The notes under the pieces are model-generated. The model made no database searches. It had not been told where the DNA came from and saw nothing but the letters and a program-made list of their open reading frames with translations. Source: Cercospora beticola (taxonomy: Eukaryota > Ascomycota > Dothideomycetes > Mycosphaerellales > Mycosphaerellaceae). From it: DNA of 64,000 nt. How positions within the stretch are numbered: the first letter of the stretch is position 1; each line of letters starts with the position of its first letter. The translations under genes were made by a program, and so were the position numbers. Positions 10,012-21,305 of the stretch are shown here, piece after piece. The stretch is taken from NCBI RefSeq assembly GCF_033473495.1, contig NC_088939.1, positions 2,046,001-2,110,000 on the forward strand, written 5' to 3'.

Positions 10012-13000
10012 CTATTCATTACGGTTTTCGTCTATCTCGTCGATCATATCATTCTTATGCTCCCTCAACATTTCCTCCGCCGGACCCTGCTCCAAGATCT
10101 TGCCCTTCCCAAGCACAATGCAATAGTCCGCGTTCCTCACAGCCTCCAAGCGATGGGCAATTGTAATCACAGTAGACTCCTTCATCTCTTCATGCATGAC
10201 CTGTTGAATCTGCATCGCAGTGTCGCGGTCGATCGATGCAGTAGCCTCATCGAGAATGATGATAGCGCTACGTCGAAGCACAGCCCTGGCCAAACCGACC
10301 AGTTGACGCTGACCTTGGCTGAGGTTCTTGCCGCCAGCTTCGATATTCGTGTCGAGGTTCCAACCTTGCTTGGCGCAGACGCGATCCAGGACGAGTCCGC
10401 ATTCTTCGTCGGTATGCTGGTTGACAGGGTCGAGGTTCATACGCATCGTCCCAGGGAATAGAACAGGATCCTGCGCCAGGAACGTGATCCGCGTACGAAG
10501 TAGCTGCTTATCGACTTCAGCAAGGTCGATCTCATCGATGGAAATTCGACCAACTTCGGGTAGGATGGTAGCAAGCAGAGAAAGCGCCAGAGTACTCTTG
10601 CCCGATCCTGTGCGTCCAATGATTGCAGTTTTAGACCCTCCTTTGACGGTAAATGATATGCTTGCCAAAGCTGGGTCCAGATGCGGCGCATATTTGATGA
10701 GCACGTCCTTGAAGACGATATCGCCTTTGAACGATGGCCACCAGGCTGGCGGGCTGATAGAACCCTTCGGTTCCTGCTCCAGGTGCAGCAGCTCGACGAC
10801 TCGCTCGACAGACACGAATTCCATCTGAAGTTGGCCGTATTGTCGGCAGAGCCCGTTCGTAGTCATGACGAACCGCTGCGCAGACAATAGAGCAAATGCA
10901 GTAAGGCCCGGGGACAGATCCGTTGCGAGCGCAAGAACAAAGAGCATGAATGTTGCTAAGGAAGTCAATATGTCGTATCTGTACATGAGCCAGGCTTGCG
11001 TAGACCAGTAGAAATGGTCCATCTTCTGGAATGTGTCGACAACCAGAATGACGCGATTTTGGAATCGTGTCTGTGCAGCAAACGCGCGAACAGTGGCCAG
11101 GCCGTTCAGAAGCTCTCCGAAGTTCGACATGAGCGGGGTCAACGACACCATCTCGAGGCGACGCAGATTTTGCGAGGTGGGGATGAAGCGCCGGTAGATG
11201 AGCACGAAGAGGACTGCCAAGATCAAAGTGAAGACGAGGAAGGCCGGCGTTATCGATGCGATGACCACCACGGAAGAGATCCAGCTGATGAGCATCCAGG
11301 AGATGGCAGAGAACTGCACACTGATCCCGCCATCGATCACACCGATATCAGAAGTCATTCGGTTCATCAGTCGCCCGACTGGCGTTGTGTCGTAAAAGCG
11401 GAAAGTAGCATAAGCGACCTTCTGCATGACATCGCGGAACATGTTCTTGGCCGCAACGTAAACGATCACCATGAGCGACGCTTGAGAAGCAACGTACGAT
11501 AGTGACTGACCAATTGCAAGTAGTGCAAAGCCAATCAGCCAGGGCTTGATGTTGGTCTCCGGAGGCGGCAGGCCGTCGAAAACACCAGAAGTATGGTATC
11601 CGACGTCTGCCCTGTACACGAACATTTCCGCCTTAGCTTGAGTGCCGTATGCTTCAGCCCATGACTTTATGAACCATGTTTCTAGCAGTGCAAAGCAGCG
11701 ATAGGTGGCGAGAATGCAGATAGTTAGTGCCCACAGCCAGAGATTCCCAGCCTTGATGTACTCCCAATAGACAGAAGCTTTGACGCCGCCATGCTCCCGA
11801 TGCTCATCTTCGATGAACTTTTCAGGGATGGCGGCTTCGGTGGCCTTTCTCGCTCGCTCTTGTTCCTCTGTCAAATCGCCTTGCTCCTCGTACGTGGCAG
11901 GCTGTGTGAACTCGGCTGCATCGTGATCCATTACTGATGCTTTTCCATGCTCAATTTTCAGGAGCTGATCTGCAATGCCGAGAACGAGATCTGTGCGGTG
12001 TGTGACAAGCACGATTGTGCGTCCCTTAACCAGCGGTCCATTGAAGCACTGCCGTACGATCGATTCCGCCGTCTGCTGATCCAGTGCTGCGAGTGGATCG
12101 TCCAGCAGCAAGATCTTGGTTTTGCTGTAGATCGCTCTGGCAAGTGCGACTCTAGCCCTTTGCCCTCCAGACAGACCTATACCGTTTTCTCCAATCACCG
12201 ACAAATCTCCAGCCTTGAACTCTGCGAGGTCAGGAGTCAGAGCACAAGCGTCAAGCACAGCTCGGTACCGGTCATCTTCATATGGTGCGGAGAAAAGAAT
12301 GTTATCTCGTATACTCATGCTTTGTAGCCACGGAGTCTGAGCGCAGTATCCGATGGGCTCTGGTGGACGGATAAGCTGACCTTCGTGCAGGTCTAGCTCG
12401 CCTAGGAGTGCTTGTAGAAGAGCTGTCTTGCCAGAAGCTACCTCTCCAAAGACGACTGTCATGCCTTCGGGAAATGAAATGTTGATCGCTTTGAGCACTG
12501 CTTCAGTAGCACCCGGCCACGCAAAGGACGCATGATCCAACGCCAGCTGATCTCCAATTAGTGCTTCTGTTGCCATCTCCTGCAAGTCTGGCTCTGCCAT
12601 GAAATCCTCAATACGCTGCACTGCAACCCAGGCATTGATAAGTGCAACGATCAGGCCAGGAAGATCGCGCAGCTGGCTGGTCATCATGCTGAAGAGCTGG
12701 ATGGAGGGAAACGCGATATCCACTGTCAGAGGCTTGCCCGCAATGACCGTATACGTGAAGAAGGCGACAACGGGTACCAGATCGTATGACAGGGTGTTCA
12801 CAAAGCTGATGAGCACATTCCAAGCATTGGCAGTGACGCGCAACATGAGCTCCTTATGTCGTGCAGTCAAAGCCTGGTCAAGCCAAGTGTCTTGCCATCC
12901 GTACCATCGCAAGTGCCTGATGGCCTCGACGAATTGAGACACAATCTGCAGTTTCGCGTCTGTCGCAAAACGGCGTTTCTTTTCATAATGCACCAAGATA

Positions 13001-14544
13001 CGAGCAAGGAGGGCGTTCATGACTTGTGCCAGAATTACCAGACCAACGGCCATCATTGATGCCCAGCCCAAATAATTGACCACAAGGGTGACAGAAAGAA
13101 TGATCGCCACGGGCTTTCGAAGAAGCATGTCGAATTCCCAGAATCGTTGAGCCACTTCGTAGACATCATTGCGCATGAGATTAAGGATCCTGCCCATTGA
13201 TGCAGGCTCCTTCACTGGCGGCGGCGCCTTCTTCTTCTGAAGCAGACTGCGAAGCGGCTTCATGAGATTGTCCCACCACCTTCCTCTGGGCTTTGGCGTT
13301 ATCTCATCATTTGCATGCCCGTTCCTTGTGCCATTTTGCAGCGATTCCTTCTTCTCCTCCGGTTTGAATGCCATCTTTCTTCCCAGCGTCTTCTCATATA
13401 GCATAGTGATCATTTCGCCACGCGACCTTTCGTAGCATCTCCGGCCGTACCACAAACGCAAAACATCGAATTGCGCAGAAAGCAATCTAGCCACCAAGGA
13501 TAAGCCGGCGTATGTCAACGCCACTCGCTTCGGACGTTCTGGATGTTGCATTGAGCTCAGGATCAATTGCAGGAAGAACGGGTTCGCATAGTCCAGAGAC
13601 TGATCGACAAAGCCAAGGACAGAAACAATAATGAGGTCTATGCCGTTCGCAGTCAGTAGGCGGCGGATGACCGTGCCTTGCAGAAGCCTGAAGCTCTCGT
13701 GCAGACGGGCGTGCTGAAACTCGTAAGGCAGACTCCACACATCTTCTTGTTCCATTTGGCGTTTGCCGCCGACATCTAGCATGGGTGCTAGCCATCTCAC
13801 CGTCGCGAATAGCCAGATGTTGAGCTTCTCTTCCGCGCTGCGCAGAGTTGACGTCGGCGATGTAAATGGCTGGCTGATGTCCTTCGATGGAAGAAGCGGA
13901 TCTCGGAATGGCATAAGTACGAGGACCACGAATGCGAGGGCGTTAACTGCGACTCCAGAGGCCAGGAATGGTGCGCGATCGTTTGTTCTCAGGGCGTTCT
14001 CAAGCAAGATCGATTCCGAGATGAGGTTGGTTGTCAGTATCGTGAAGACCGCGAAAGGTACTGCTCGAGGCCGGAACACACAGATTTGAAGAACTGCGAT
14101 CACCCATGGCAGAGCTTGAAGTGCAGCAAGCGGAGCGTTGCTGTTGTCGAATCGTGATCCGCTACGCAGCAGCACCGCCACTGCATCCGCTAGATGGACG
14201 GCCAGGCCAGCGACACTCAGGCTCAAAAGCGTAGTTGAGGCCCAAGTCCATTGCCGTCCCTTTACGAATTCTGTCTCTATCTCCGGCGCAGCACTTTCTT
14301 CGACAAATGGACTCAGCCATCTTGGTCGCTGGAAACCGTAGGACGTGAAGACCAGCTTCAGAATCTGTCCAAGCAGTATCACGGCCGCGACAATAACAGG
14401 CACGGCCGCTACAACCGGTATGAAACATTGCTCAAATCTCGCATCTTCCACGCTCCAGACATTCTTGAAGCAGATGCCATTATTGTAATGCCCGAAGGCC
14501 CTTGCCTGAGATGTCGCCACATTGGCCAGAACTTGCTGAGACAT
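10012..14544 (-). CDS. ABC multidrug transporter, MRP/ABCC subfamily (1510 aa)
   Basis: This is an uninterrupted 1510-codon frame whose first ATG is at 14544. It encodes a full-length ABC exporter in the order TMD0, TMD1, NBD1, TMD2, NBD2. The N-terminus has hydrophobic segments typical of the extra TMD0 of ABCC proteins. NBD1 has Walker A GEVASGKT (about residue 696), signature LSGGQ (about 793) and Walker B ILLLDD. NBD2 has Walker A GRTGSGKST (about 1310), signature LSQGQ (about 1408) and Walker B IIILDEATASID. NBD2 has the usual catalytic Glu after Walker B, whereas NBD1 has Asp (LLLDDP), as is usual in ABCC proteins. These pumps export conjugates, drugs or secondary metabolites across plasma or vacuolar membranes. 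No biosynthetic genes lie nearby, so the substrate is open. Confidence 0.93.
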   Translation of the reverse strand: MSQQVLANVATSQARAFGHYNNGICFKNVWSVEDARFEQCFIPVVAAVPVIVAAVILLGQILKLVFTSYGFQRPRWLSPFVEESAAPEIETEFVKGRQWTWASTTLLSLSVAGLAVHLADAVAVLLRSGSRFDNSNAPLAALQALPWVIAVLQICVFRPRAVPFAVFTILTTNLISESILLENALRTNDRAPFLASGVAVNALAFVVLVLMPFRDPLLPSKDISQPFTSPTSTLRSAEEKLNIWLFATVRWLAPMLDVGGKRQMEQEDVWSLPYEFQHARLHESFRLLQGTVIRRLLTANGIDLIIVSVLGFVDQSLDYANPFFLQLILSSMQHPERPKRVALTYAGLSLVARLLSAQFDVLRLWYGRRCYERSRGEMITMLYEKTLGRKMAFKPEEKKESLQNGTRNGHANDEITPKPRGRWWDNLMKPLRSLLQKKKAPPPVKEPASMGRILNLMRNDVYEVAQRFWEFDMLLRKPVAIILSVTLVVNYLGWASMMAVGLVILAQVMNALLARILVHYEKKRRFATDAKLQIVSQFVEAIRHLRWYGWQDTWLDQALTARHKELMLRVTANAWNVLISFVNTLSYDLVPVVAFFTYTVIAGKPLTVDIAFPSIQLFSMMTSQLRDLPGLIVALINAWVAVQRIEDFMAEPDLQEMATEALIGDQLALDHASFAWPGATEAVLKAINISFPEGMTVVFGEVASGKTALLQALLGELDLHEGQLIRPPEPIGYCAQTPWLQSMSIRDNILFSAPYEDDRYRAVLDACALTPDLAEFKAGDLSVIGENGIGLSGGQRARVALARAIYSKTKILLLDDPLAALDQQTAESIVRQCFNGPLVKGRTIVLVTHRTDLVLGIADQLLKIEHGKASVMDHDAAEFTQPATYEEQGDLTEEQERARKATEAAIPEKFIEDEHREHGGVKASVYWEYIKAGNLWLWALTICILATYRCFALLETWFIKSWAEAYGTQAKAEMFVYRADVGYHTSGVFDGLPPPETNIKPWLIGFALLAIGQSLSYVASQASLMVIVYVAAKNMFRDVMQKVAYATFRFYDTTPVGRLMNRMTSDIGVIDGGISVQFSAISWMLISWISSVVVIASITPAFLVFTLILAVLFVLIYRRFIPTSQNLRRLEMVSLTPLMSNFGELLNGLATVRAFAAQTRFQNRVILVVDTFQKMDHFYWSTQAWLMYRYDILTSLATFMLFVLALATDLSPGLTAFALLSAQRFVMTTNGLCRQYGQLQMEFVSVERVVELLHLEQEPKGSISPPAWWPSFKGDIVFKDVLIKYAPHLDPALASISFTVKGGSKTAIIGRTGSGKSTLALSLLATILPEVGRISIDEIDLAEVDKQLLRTRITFLAQDPVLFPGTMRMNLDPVNQHTDEECGLVLDRVCAKQGWNLDTNIEAGGKNLSQGQRQLVGLARAVLRRSAIIILDEATASIDRDTAMQIQQVMHEEMKESTVITIAHRLEAVRNADYCIVLGKGKILEQGPAEEMLREHKNDMIDEIDENRNE

Positions 14545-15192
14545 GGCGGTCACTGTCTGCGTCGAGCATGTCCAGTATTCAGATTCTCTAGTGTATCATG
14601 ATGGAAGTTGTGGGGCCACGCTGTTGCCTGATGTGGTATGAAAAGTAAGTTGCACGAAGGAAGCGTTCGTAGGATTCGAGATGCAGTCTTCACCGCGTGT
14701 TTCGCGCGTCGGCAGACCCACATTGGTCGGCCCGAGGACTGCCAAGAGTGCCTGAGTTTGGTGATGAAGATTAAGTCGTCTATGTGCGATCATTATGGGA
14801 GACTTCAGCGATTTGGAAGTAAGTGGAGCTCGTTGCCAAATCACGGGTTGTCAATTGAAGAGGTCGATGCGATCGAATTTCGGTCAAATTTCGAGCTGTC
14901 AATGCCACGCAGCAGCCCCGTTCACAATAGATAGCTCGATCGAATCGAATGTTTGCCCTCAATTAGACGAGGATCCTCGCTGTGAGAACCACACGAAGAG
15001 CGTTTACTGCGATGCCAATGGGGTCTCCAATGGCCCAGTCTCTGTTTCTCATCGTACTCATTCCGCGCAAGATGCCGCCGTCCATGAACAAGTCTGCAGA
15101 GCACCTGCTAGCAGTGCAATCGGTCCTGAACGTTCAAAAGTGAAGCTGTACGTGTCGACGTTTGTGACCATCACGTCCCTTAGTAGGTGCAG

Positions 15193-15582
15193 GCTTGGCA
15201 TCAAGCTGTTTACTTCGGCCGCACTTTGCTTGCTCCCCTGACTTCGACAACGACACGCACACAAGAGCTGTAAGTGACAACCCTATCGCAACAACGACAT
15301 ACCTGCTAACGTGCTTCTCAGCACGCTTTACGCACACGACGCTTTTGTAAGTCCATCCCCATCCGCGAGCTCCAAACTCGATTTTTCAGAGCGGCGACAG
15401 TCTCGCGGAGGCCCAGCCGACGTGAGCACTGTTCAAACCACTGTTTCTGCTTGCTTAGCGACTTTAGTGCCGCTTCAGTGGTAGATCGAACAATGAGAGC
15501 TCATGACAGTCAATCAGAGAACTAATTTGCACTTGTCAGCAGTAACCCACCACCACCACCTCCACCGCCGCCGAACGAGTAA
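15193..15582 (+). CDS. Small micro-exon gene, 5' end unresolved
   Basis: Three consecutive introns are visible: 15270-15321 (GTAAGT donor, CTAAC branch, CTCAG acceptor), 15347-15389 (GTAAGT donor, TTTTTCAG acceptor) and 15422-15542 (GTGAGC donor, AACTAAT branch, CAGCAG acceptor). They separate exons ending at 15269, 15322-15346 (25 nt), 15390-15421 (32 nt) and 15543-15582. One frame stays open across all junctions and ends in a run of eight prolines followed by Asn-Glu and a stop. No ATG is in frame in the first visible exon, so at least one 5' exon is missing; a frame starting near 15014 is a candidate but I could not splice it in. A minus-strand frame overlaps the first part, but the run of plus-strand splice signals favours this strand. 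Family unknown. Confidence 0.4.
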
Positions 15583-18482
15583 GTAATTTCAGTTATTCGC
15601 ATTGCTCAGGAGAAAGAGGAGGATCAAGCCAGCAGATGTCGCGAGGCCGTGACAACGAACATGACCTGGACCTGGAGGCGCTAGCAAGAACTGCGACCTC
15701 CCCGGAGCTGGACCTTGACGGACTCAAAAGGTTTTCGACTTGACTGCGCCGCCTGCGCCATCGCGTGCGATGACCTCTGTCAAGCTGTTGATCCCTCGCG
15801 GTGGAGTCATTCGTCGACCTCACTGCCTTCTCTGAAATTGCGAGCACCAAGGTCGGCACCGGAGCTCCAGGTGGTGCAGTCTGCATTCCAGTCAACCACT
15901 CGAAGCAAAGTCTTACCTTGCTGCCTTCTCTGCGGTGGCAATTGTGCAGAGGCAAGGAACCTCCAACCTCTGTCCACATATGGCCCGAATGACATTTCGA
16001 GCACCTGGAGATAGGTCGAAAAAGTGCTACCGCCGAAGTCCAGGACACTGGAAACCCTCCGTTGAATGGTCCATCTGGATGCCAACGCGTACTGAGATGG
16101 TCCCGATCGACAGATAGCGAAGCGGAGAGACACCAACCCAGCCTGGCACAGCTAAACAGGCTTGCAAAGCCCCGTTTGCACTCTCGCCGCCTGTATGACA
16201 GTCATCAATGGCATCAATTAGGCCCCTGGGTCGGGTTCGAATTTTCCTGCTGACTGGAGCGACACTCTGCTGGCTTCTGGGTGCTGAGATCCTTCTTCTG
16301 CTTGACTCTCGTTGCTCTGCGATTTGGTAACATGCCGCGCCCACCAATGCTGACCAATATGACAGTGTGTGTAATCACACAACATGAAGTCCTCTGCGCC
16401 GGCTGCGGCACCATGCTGGCCTCGAGGCCTGGCGCCACCGGCGCTTGTCAGTACCGGGGAGGAAACTCCGTCGAACACGAGCGCTGGGGCGCCGAACATT
16501 GCCCTTCGGGGCGCGCCCACCGGTCGCGGCGGTCCCCGAACCGCATTTTGTCGTGGGTGTGGCGCCCCCACTGCGCGCCGCCGCCACCACCGCCGACCCC
16601 GCCTCCGCCACCACCGCCGACGCCGACCGGGCCTCGCAACCGGGGTGCCCAGTGGCACTGGCACCCCGCCGTCCGCTGGCACCCTGCCGTCAGGCAGCTG
16701 TGGGAGAGACAGTAGTATGTATCCTCGTTTCACTTGAGACTTAATCACTGTAGCACTTCCATCCTTCGAGCAAGCAAGCATCTCCACATTCCACAGACCA
16801 TGAGAGGCAACGGATCGAGGATCGAGCCTTTGGAGAAAGAGACAGCCACACGGAGACAGCACCGTCGATCGAGTATCTCCCCGGTCCGAGGCCATGCAGA
16901 GGCAATGATGGAAGACCTGAAGAACCAGTTGAAGAATCAGACTCCTCGAGCAGATCATATTCGTTGAATGTTTCTAAATGCAGAAGACTTGCAGCGGCAA
17001 TGGATAAAAAATTTGCTTCGTCAAGCAAAGACGGACGTTTCTGGAGACAGGCATCAGCTACTGGGCAGCTCCAATCGAGGAAGTGCACTCGGTGCCATCG
17101 ATCGTGCAACCAGTCCCGTGGCCAGAACTCCAATGCCTGCAGAGAGCCATCTCGATGAAGGACATCTCCGGAAGCCAGACGAGCTTCGATCACACCAGAC
17201 TTTTTCCACTGCTGAACCGTGGCTCCTGGCTTCGAGCCGATAGCAGGTCACTCAAGGGTACAAGAGCAATCCAATGCCTGGTTTCCATGCAATAGAGACG
17301 CCTGTTCTGAGCCTGGACCACATTAATGTACCAGCATCTGACTGCTTCATCGCTCGACCCATCCACTCTCTCCGGAGTCATCGTCTGTCCAAGCGGTCCC
17401 TCAATGGGCCAGTCGGAATTTCGGGAAGGCATTGATGGCAGTGCAAGTAAGGCAAAGCTACCACTGTCTCTTACTGCTGGCCCTCAGCGCCTTCTGACTG
17501 CCAAAAGCCAACAACTGGGAGCAAGGCATGCCACGAAGCAATACTGGCTCCTCGGAAGCAGCCTCAACTCCAGCACATAGTCGGTTCGCCATGCTATGAT
17601 CCGACACTGGTTCCACTCCTAGGTGCTTGTCACAGCCAATGACCTGCAGCAAGCCATGGTCGCGAGTCACAATCGGAATCTGGAAGCACAGCCAGCCGTC
17701 ACATTGATTCAGACCCGGCTAGATGTCTCTCGTCGATCTCTCGAGCTCTGCATGCGTCTCTGAGCCAACTTGGAAAGAGAAGTCATGGCGATGGTCGGCA
17801 GTAGTTGGGAGACAGCCTTGTACTTGAGGGAGAGGAAGCCAGCCTGCCTCGATCTTCCTTGCTGCACTCATACTCCTCGACGCTCTGCTATTTCATCGAT
17901 TGACGTCGTGGCTCCATGACACCAACACGAATCTTTACAGCTACGTCCGGATGTCGCGAATCCCTGGCATGTCGTATGCTTCTTCTCTATCGGCAAATGT
18001 TCTCGGCAGACCACAGGTCGTCTCAGCAGGCGACGAAGCTACGATGAAGCACCGCAGAGCTTCCAGAGGGCACTGGAAGAGCGTATTGTTCTTCTCGAAA
18101 GATGTCGTCTTCAGGTCTCGAAATCCAGACGTCCCAGATCCCGGAAAAGGCTCACAGCCAGCTCGACGTCTCAACGACCAGCGTATCATCGCCCCTCCTC
18201 TCTGCCCTCTCCTGGACTGGACTGGACTGGACAAAGCCAAAGTACTGCCGATGGATCATTGATGGACTTCGGTTCTGGTCGGAGATGCTTGCTTGCTCGA
18301 ATCCTCCTTCCCACTCTACGCGAGAAAACACGCTAGCTGCCTTGGCACGAAGCTTAAATCGCGTGACACGTCTTCCATTCACTTGCCCCGCTTTGAAAGT
18401 TCAACCGACTGACTTGACATGTTCTGCAGAGTACTTACCCTTCCCCTCCTTCACCAACACTTGCACTTCCATCTCCCTCGCC
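15583..18482. other. Mostly unassigned stretch upstream of the SNF2 gene
   Basis: Apart from the weak small ORF at 16332-16715, I find no frame with recognisable protein features or a coherent splice pattern here. The final few hundred bases before 18483 should contain the SNF2 gene promoter. The long frame that extends upstream of 18483 to 18102 has untypical composition and is probably leader sequence. Confidence 0.35.
16332..16715 (+). CDS. Possible small Cys- and Pro-rich protein (127 aa)
   Basis: A 127-codon single-exon frame starts MPRPPMLTNMTVCV. It carries spaced cysteines (VCV, then LCAGCG, then GACQ and EHCPSG) followed by proline runs and a Trp/His-rich tail (QWHWHP). The spacing recalls short fungal proteins with paired CxxC motifs, but I cannot name a family. 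The region is GC-rich and open in several frames, which lowers confidence. Confidence 0.25.
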   Translation: MPRPPMLTNMTVCVITQHEVLCAGCGTMLASRPGATGACQYRGGNSVEHERWGAEHCPSGRAHRSRRSPNRILSWVWRPHCAPPPPPPTPPPPPPPTPTGPRNRGAQWHWHPAVRWHPAVRQLWERQ

Positions 18483-21305
18483 ATGTCGTCGCGCCCGAGC
18501 CTCTTCTCCGCCCAGCCGGACGCACAGCGCGCGCACTTCAGCGATCTCGACGACAGCGGCGATGAGCGGAAGAAGAAGCGAATCAAGAAAGCTCCCGCCT
18601 CCACCGCACCTCCACCGCCGAAATCCGCTCGCCGCAAGACAGCATCGCTCGTAGGGAAGCGAAGATTGCAGTCCACCCGCCGCCCGCGCCAGCTCTTCGA
18701 TGAGACCGACGACGAAGACGAGAGGCCTGAGGACCTGCTGCCCGACTATCTCAAAAAGCGGCGCAACGACATGGCCATCCAGCACAAAGACGGCGGCGAC
18801 ATGGGGCTGCGATTGCCTCCGAAACACGACGAAACTGACACTGCTCCAGATGAGCGTCTCGAGGCCAAACCGAGCCTGCCGGGCGTCACGCCTCCCCAGC
18901 CATTCGAAAAAATCAGGCTCGGCAAACAGACACACATCCCCGCCTCGATCGCCCAATATTTAAAACCATACCAGATCGACGGAGTGAAGTGGCTTTACAA
19001 AAAATTCGAAAATCAAGAAGGCGCGCTTCTCGGCGACGATATGGGTCTCGGAAAGACCATACAGGTCATTTCCTTTCTCACAGCCGCCTTCGGCAAAACC
19101 GGAGACGAACGAGACAGCAAGAGGATGAGAAAATTCAGAAAAAAATCCCCGGGTGGGTGGTACCCACGCGTGCTCATTGTGTGCCCGGGCACACTCATTG
19201 AAAACTGGAAGGCAGAGTTCGACCGCTGGGGCTACTGGCTCATCTACACATACCACGGCAACGAGAAGGAAGCCGCCCTGGCAGCAGCAGAAGCCGGAAT
19301 GCTGGAGATAATGATCACAACATACGACACGTACAAGCGGGATGAAAGCGCCATCAACTGCGTGCCCTGGGACTGTGTGATCGCAGACGAGTGCCACACC
19401 ATCAAAGAGCGCACATCACAAAACACCAAAGCGATGAGCAACATCAACGCCCTCTGCCGTATTGGACTGAGCGGCACCGCAATACAAAACAAGTACGAAG
19501 AGCTGTGGACACTTCTCAATTGGGCAAATCCTGGCTGCGTCAGCTCAGTCGGAAACTGGAAGAGCACGATATGCGTACCACTGAAGATGGGCCAAAGCCA
19601 CGATGCGACCCTATCGCAACTCGCCAAAGCTCGACGCATAGCAACACAGCTCTCGCAAAACCTCCTTCCCAACTTCTTTAAGCGCCGCACCAAGGCCTTG
19701 ATCGCACACCAGCTGCCCAAAAAGAGCGACCGCGTTGTATTCTGCCCTCTCACCGAAACACAAGTCACTGCCTACCAGAACTTCACCGACTCCGAGCTTG
19801 TGCATGCCATTCGAGACGCCTCTGAACCATGCTTTTGTGGCTCGGGCAAGAAGCAAGGCTGGTGCTGCAGAAGATATATCGAAGGCTTCGGCGAGTGGCA
19901 ACACCATGTCTTCCCAGCGCTTGTCACATTACAGAAGCTTGCGAACCACGTTGCATTGATGGTACCAAAGGCCGAGTCTGATGCTGAGCGACTCGAAAAG
20001 GACTTGGAGAAGCTTAAGATTGCACTCCCGGACAGTTGGGAGGAATGGTACAGTAACAGAGAAAATCTGGCGTACCTGGCAAAGCCCGAGTTCTGCGGAA
20101 AGTGGAACGTCCTGAAGAAGTTGATGAAGTTATGGTACGAGAACGGCGACAAGGTTCTCATCTTCTCTCATTCGGTCAGACTGCTTCGAATGCTGGATCT
20201 CTTACTGAAGTTCAAGACCGACTACAACCTCTGCTTCTTGAACGGCAGCATGTCCTACGCAGAACGACAAAAGGCAGTAGATGATTTCAACTCCGACCCA
20301 AGCCAATTCGCATTCCTCATCTCAACCAAGGCTGGAGGCGTCGGACTGAATATCACGAGCGCGAACAAGGTCGTTGTCGTTGACCCGAACTGGAACCCTG
20401 CGTACGACCTTCAAGCCCAAGACAGAGCATACCGTATCGGTCAGACCCGCGATGTCGAAGTCTTCCGCCTTGTCTCCGCCGGCACCGTAGAGGAGATTGT
20501 ATACGCACGCCAGATCTACAAGCAGCAACAAGCCGCCATCGGGTACAATGCTTCCATCGAGCGCCGCTACTTCAAGGGCGTCCAAGACCAGAAAGACCAG
20601 AAAGGCGAGATCTTCGGCCTAGCAAACCTCTTCGCCCCAAATCAGACTAATGTTGTGCTCCGAGACATCGTCAACAAGACAAACATCGCCGAAAGCAGAG
20701 CAGGCGTCGAAGTCGCTGGGCTAGACCTTGAAGTCAGCCAAGAAGATGAAGGAGACGAACTCAACCCAGACCAAGAAGACGCCGCGATCCACGCCCTCGC
20801 TGCCGAAATCATTGACGAACCAGGCCGAAAGCGCAAACTTGCGCAAGAGACGGCGAAGAAGCGTGACCCCGTACAAGCGATTCTGGCTTCGGCTGGCGTT
20901 GCGTATACCCATGAGAACGCGGAGGTTATTGGCACGAGTAAGATCGAGACGAAGCTGTCGAGCAGAGCACAGAAAGGCGCGGATGACCCAGACTACATCA
21001 ACGAATTCGCTTTCGCTCGCTCTCAGCATTCACAGACCACGGTGCCGGCGGATAGGGATATGAGAAATGACAGAGTTTACGAGGAAAACGGAGATGGCGA
21101 GGTGGACACAAGTGAGGAGGTCAAAGTGAAGTATCGGTTCCAGCCGCCGGAGGAAGTGAGACGGCGTCAGTTTTGCAGCATGGCCGCTCAGTTCGGGTAC
21201 GATGACGTCGCGGAGTTTGCGCTGGTGGTGGAGGGGTGGACGCAGCAGCAGAGACGGGACTGCCTGGAGACTTTCTACAGGCAGAGGAAAAGTTTAGTTG
21301 TTTAG
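18483..21305 (+). CDS. SNF2-family DNA-dependent ATPase, ERCC6L2/Rad26-like (940 aa)
   Basis: This intronless gene encodes 940 residues. I start at the ATG at 18483 (MSSRPSLFSAQ) rather than at the upstream in-frame ATG, because the extra 127 residues look like leader translation. After a basic, acidic-patch N-terminus come the helicase motifs: Walker A GDDMGLGKT (about residue 185), a DECH box (about 300), SGTAIQNKYEELW, ISTKAGGVGLNITSANK, and QAQDRAYRIGQTRDV (about 645). A cysteine cluster (CFCGSGKKQGWCC) lies between the lobes, and IGYNASIERRYFKGVQ follows the second lobe; this layout fits ERCC6L2-type proteins. Family members translocate on duplex DNA and act in DNA repair. The C-terminal domain (about 880-940) may match the HEBO region of ERCC6L2, which I infer only from position. 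Confidence 0.9.
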   Translation: MSSRPSLFSAQPDAQRAHFSDLDDSGDERKKKRIKKAPASTAPPPPKSARRKTASLVGKRRLQSTRRPRQLFDETDDEDERPEDLLPDYLKKRRNDMAIQHKDGGDMGLRLPPKHDETDTAPDERLEAKPSLPGVTPPQPFEKIRLGKQTHIPASIAQYLKPYQIDGVKWLYKKFENQEGALLGDDMGLGKTIQVISFLTAAFGKTGDERDSKRMRKFRKKSPGGWYPRVLIVCPGTLIENWKAEFDRWGYWLIYTYHGNEKEAALAAAEAGMLEIMITTYDTYKRDESAINCVPWDCVIADECHTIKERTSQNTKAMSNINALCRIGLSGTAIQNKYEELWTLLNWANPGCVSSVGNWKSTICVPLKMGQSHDATLSQLAKARRIATQLSQNLLPNFFKRRTKALIAHQLPKKSDRVVFCPLTETQVTAYQNFTDSELVHAIRDASEPCFCGSGKKQGWCCRRYIEGFGEWQHHVFPALVTLQKLANHVALMVPKAESDAERLEKDLEKLKIALPDSWEEWYSNRENLAYLAKPEFCGKWNVLKKLMKLWYENGDKVLIFSHSVRLLRMLDLLLKFKTDYNLCFLNGSMSYAERQKAVDDFNSDPSQFAFLISTKAGGVGLNITSANKVVVVDPNWNPAYDLQAQDRAYRIGQTRDVEVFRLVSAGTVEEIVYARQIYKQQQAAIGYNASIERRYFKGVQDQKDQKGEIFGLANLFAPNQTNVVLRDIVNKTNIAESRAGVEVAGLDLEVSQEDEGDELNPDQEDAAIHALAAEIIDEPGRKRKLAQETAKKRDPVQAILASAGVAYTHENAEVIGTSKIETKLSSRAQKGADDPDYINEFAFARSQHSQTTVPADRDMRNDRVYEENGDGEVDTSEEVKVKYRFQPPEEVRRRQFCSMAAQFGYDDVAEFALVVEGWTQQQRRDCLETFYRQRKSLVV

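Noticed and set aside
16218..16958. 246-codon minus-strand ORF
   Set aside because: It is an artefact of GC-rich proline/arginine-type low-complexity sequence that is open in several frames on both strands.
18102..18482. In-frame upstream extension of the SNF2 gene (127 codons)
   Set aside because: Composition is unlike the rest of the protein, it contains untypical Ser/Thr/Pro-rich leader-like sequence, and the ATG at 18483 gives a start expected for the family.
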